This document shows, in pieces, positions 23,297 through 25,068 of a DNA stretch of 25,068 nucleotides. Within the stretch, counting starts at the first letter, position 1. Each line of letters starts with the position of its first letter. The stretch covers positions 1 through 25,068 of the IMG/VR virus record IMGVR_UViG_3300017767_000121, one strand, 5' to 3'. The stretch comes from a virus. The notes under the pieces were generated by a model. It did no database searches and was not told the origin of the DNA. It saw only the letters and a list, made by a program, of their open reading frames with translations. Both the position numbers and the translations under genes were made by a program.

Positions 23297-23997
23297 TACC
23301 TCGGGTTATATCGGCGGGATAGTGGTGAACCCCCACCGGTAAATCTACTAAATCCTGAATATTCGTAATCCGCATTGGGATTACTAGCCATAGTTCCGGG
23401 AGCATATCGACTTTGCCCAGAAAAATCTCCAGTACCGCCTGCAGTAAAAAATTTACCAGTATCTTGTCTGTTTTGCATACCTTGTGAAAAACCGGCTCCC
23501 GCTATTTCTCCTAAAGCACTTGCATAAGCATCACGTACTTTTTGTTTGTCACGAGCTCTTGATAAAGCCTTGCTCTGTTCAATTTGCGCACTTCGGGAAA
23601 TAGCCGCAGTAGTAGTACCCTGTTTATTTATAATGCTATTAAGCGCATCAGATTCTAATGCTGCAGTTACTGCTAAAGCTGCTTTACTCGCTTCTGTTCC
23701 TTGACCTAATAAAGCGCTTCCATAATCGCCACCCGTGTCAAATCCAGTACCACCTCTGCCTATAACATTTTGATAGCTACCTAGATCTGGCGTTAAAGTT
23801 TGAGATGCGTCTGCTGCTGCTCTCCCTCTATAAGTAGTTGCATAATCCTTTCCAGCTTGTTTCATAAACTCTTTATTAACAGGGTCATAAATTTCAGCCT
23901 GCCTTCTATAGTCAGCTAACCCTACAGCTGCCTGCATTTTCTCTTGTGGACCAGCTTTGTATTCTTTTGCTTTAGGTTTAAAAGGGCCAAAACTCAC
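23296..23997 (-). CDS. Virion-associated protein, Gly/Ala-rich
   Basis: The 233-residue protein starts with GTG overlapping the previous stop as GTGA. It has a basic N-terminus (GPFKPKAKEYKAGPQEKMQA), an Ala/Ser-rich helical middle with SKAALAVTAALESDALNSII and SKALSRARDKQKVRDAYASA, and a Gly/Tyr/Arg-rich C-terminus ending GSPLSRRYNPR. It has no membrane helix or catalytic motif. It lies in the ejectosome gene set between a helical 162-residue protein and the gp14-like gene and is probably an internal virion or tail protein. I cannot assign a known family. Confidence 0.55.
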   Translation of the reverse strand: MSFGPFKPKAKEYKAGPQEKMQAAVGLADYRRQAEIYDPVNKEFMKQAGKDYATTYRGRAAADASQTLTPDLGSYQNVIGRGGTGFDTGGDYGSALLGQGTEASKAALAVTAALESDALNSIINKQGTTTAAISRSAQIEQSKALSRARDKQKVRDAYASALGEIAGAGFSQGMQNRQDTGKFFTAGGTGDFSGQSRYAPGTMASNPNADYEYSGFSRFTGGGSPLSRRYNPR

Positions 23998-24482
23998 TTT
24001 AATTTCTCCAAATACATATCCAACGGTTCGTGTTTAGTAAAGAACGAACGAATTTCTAGACTATATTCTTTCATAGCTTCTCTACCTTTAAGCAAATATA
24101 CCGCCATGTTTGTTATCTCTAGAATATAATCTCTTAGTACGTAAGCAAACACTTTATCATTTTTAGATTTTTTTTCTAACTTATTTGCATCCATCCACGC
24201 ATTTATTCCAACTATAAGTACAGGTATTAACTGCAACTTATATCTATCAAAAAAAGGATTTAGTGGAAGGCTAGTAAGCATGTGCATAAATACTTCGTTA
24301 ATATGGTCATCAGATAGCTGTTTATCCTTGTCTATTAAGTCATCCCAGGTTTCTGTGATTTGACCAATAGTTAAAATAAAGATAACAGCGTGTTCATCTC
24401 CTAACCATTTATATAAAAGCTCCTCCTTTTGTAAATTCCATTCTTCTGATTCATATTTAAAATGACAGTCGCCTTCCTGCAT
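23994..24482 (-). CDS. Helical phage protein of unknown function next to tail adaptor
   Basis: The 162-residue protein is predicted mainly helical, with WLGDEHAVIFILTIGQITET, WDDLIDKDKQLSDDHINEVF, PFFDRYKLQLIPVLIVGINA and FAYVLRDYILEITNMAVYLL. The W-x-D-L-I-D-x-D pattern recurs, in my recollection, in podovirus proteins encoded after the tail adaptor. A role near gp13 of T7 is possible by position only. AGAGGAG lies 11 bases upstream of the ATG at 24482. The gene overlaps the adaptor 3' end by 26 bases. Confidence 0.55.
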   Translation of the reverse strand: MQEGDCHFKYESEEWNLQKEELLYKWLGDEHAVIFILTIGQITETWDDLIDKDKQLSDDHINEVFMHMLTSLPLNPFFDRYKLQLIPVLIVGINAWMDANKLEKKSKNDKVFAYVLRDYILEITNMAVYLLKGREAMKEYSLEIRSFFTKHEPLDMYLEKLK

Positions 24483-25068
24483 ACTTTTGGTATCTCCTCT
24501 TACTTGAAGTTAACCCACCATATTCTACTTTACCAACAGCTGGTGTATCTCCTCTGCGGGCTCTTTGCTCTGCAGCAACAACACCTTCGTTATAAAATCC
24601 ATAGTACACGCTGGCGGCAGTAACGTCTGACCATTCTTTTGATGGCATTCTTAATAGCCTACCAACAGTTCCGTTTATTATAGTGTCTCTATAGTCAGAC
24701 ATAACTGTGTCATCACACGATACAGAAGTATAAGTAGGCTTTAATGCTACTCGAATAATCAAACTATTAGCTGCACTAGCACTGGGAACTGGTGCGATCC
24801 AAAATGTAGTTAGGTTATTTTTAATAATATATTCAGGAGTTCCTGTTTGGTTACGCCAATCGGGTACTCGTTGTTCTAACATACCGCTAGAAACAGGTTC
24901 TAGTGCGTCTCCACTTAGAACCCCCCATACAATTTTATGTACACTAGTGCTTAACGGTGCATCAAACTCATATTCGTACACGTTTGAAACAGTACTTATC
25001 GGATCTAACTCATGTTGATAAACTGATGCTTTTTCACACAGCTCGATCACTGAAGATCTAATGTTTTG
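24457..25068 (-). CDS. Tail adaptor (gp11-like head-tail connector/tail tube protein), 5' end beyond edge
   Basis: The visible part starts with in-frame codons Q-N-I-R-S-S at the window edge and continues VIELCEKASVYQHELDPIST. A GTG at 25050 is not the true start because the frame is open to the right edge. Recognisable adaptor-type segments are NVYEYEFDAPLSTSVHKIVW, RVPDWRNQTGTPEYIIKNNL, TTFWIAPVPSASAANSLIIR and DYRDTIINGTVGRLLRMPSK, with W-S-D-x-x-A-A-S-V-Y-Y-x-x-F-Y-N-x-G next. The length of about 200 residues matches T7 gp11 (196), which links the portal ring to the nozzle. Similar proteins occur throughout podovirus tail clusters. It is the most upstream gene here and begins the late tail block. 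Confidence 0.78.
   Translation of the reverse strand, partial: QNIRSSVIELCEKASVYQHELDPISTVSNVYEYEFDAPLSTSVHKIVWGVLSGDALEPVSSGMLEQRVPDWRNQTGTPEYIIKNNLTTFWIAPVPSASAANSLIIRVALKPTYTSVSCDDTVMSDYRDTIINGTVGRLLRMPSKEWSDVTAASVYYGFYNEGVVAAEQRARRGDTPAVGKVEYGGLTSSKRRYQKYAGRRLSF
24494..24500 (-). promoter_or_regulatory. Ribosome binding site for 162-residue helical protein
   Basis: The minus strand reads AGAGGAG 11 bases before the ATG at 24482, inside the adaptor gene. The spacing is slightly long, but it is the best site in the window and supports the 26-base overlap. Confidence 0.65.

Noticed and set aside
1-25068. CRISPR array, tRNA, integrase or attachment site
   Set aside because: No direct-repeat/spacer pattern, no tRNA cloverleaf that I could see by eye, and no integrase-like protein among the frames. 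An automated tRNA scan would settle the tRNA point.

Overview
This window looks like the late (structure, lysis and secretion) half of a tailed-phage genome, or a prophage or metagenomic phage contig. The phage has a short, podovirus-type tail with a T7-like ejection apparatus. Every supported gene lies on the minus strand, so transcription runs from the right edge to the left. Genes abut or overlap by 1-47 bases, most often as TAATG or ATGA junctions, and no gene-free stretch exceeds about 30 bases. The DNA is AT-rich by eye. Several small protein types (the SQKSLKKW and QWSARKAQML families, BppU-N-like, S74 fibre) are ones I associate with marine podoviruses of bacteria such as SAR11, OM43 or SAR116. 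The host itself cannot be fixed from this sequence.

In transcription order (right to left) the layout is as follows. (1) 25068-22700 holds a tail adaptor (gp11-like, cut by the edge) and three smaller internal-virion or tail proteins. (2) 22687-13752 holds an 826-residue and a 2149-residue internal virion protein, the likely gp15 and gp16 equivalents. The larger one carries a zinc-metallopeptidase motif. (3) 13752-5219 holds adsorption proteins: a small basic protein, a BppU-N-like domain, repeat proteins, a long tail fibre with a C-terminal S74 intramolecular chaperone, two short conserved phage proteins, a likely tail nozzle or hub protein, an FN3-plus-repeat fibre and a tail-assembly chaperone-like protein. 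(4) 5213-3965 holds small basic proteins and two nucleases (HNH-like and SNase). One of the small genes is broken by a single-base frameshift. (5) 3965-1775 is a compact lysis cassette: overlapping inner and outer spanins, two very small membrane proteins, a T4-type lysozyme and two tandem holin-like paralogues. (6) 1824-1 is a curli (type VIII) secretion module: CsgF, CsgG and a secreted curlin-repeat protein that runs off the left edge.

The most interesting feature is part 6. An outer-membrane amyloid-secretion pore, its CsgF accessory and a candidate exported amyloid-like subunit are joined in one overlapping operon with the lysis genes. The arrangement predicts late co-expression with the spanins and endolysin. 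It suggests either export of a curlin-like fibre from the infected cell or an outer-membrane pore that contributes to lysis. CsgG and CsgF homologues have, from memory and unchecked, been reported in some marine phages. A linked curlin-like cargo gene makes this locus worth closer study.
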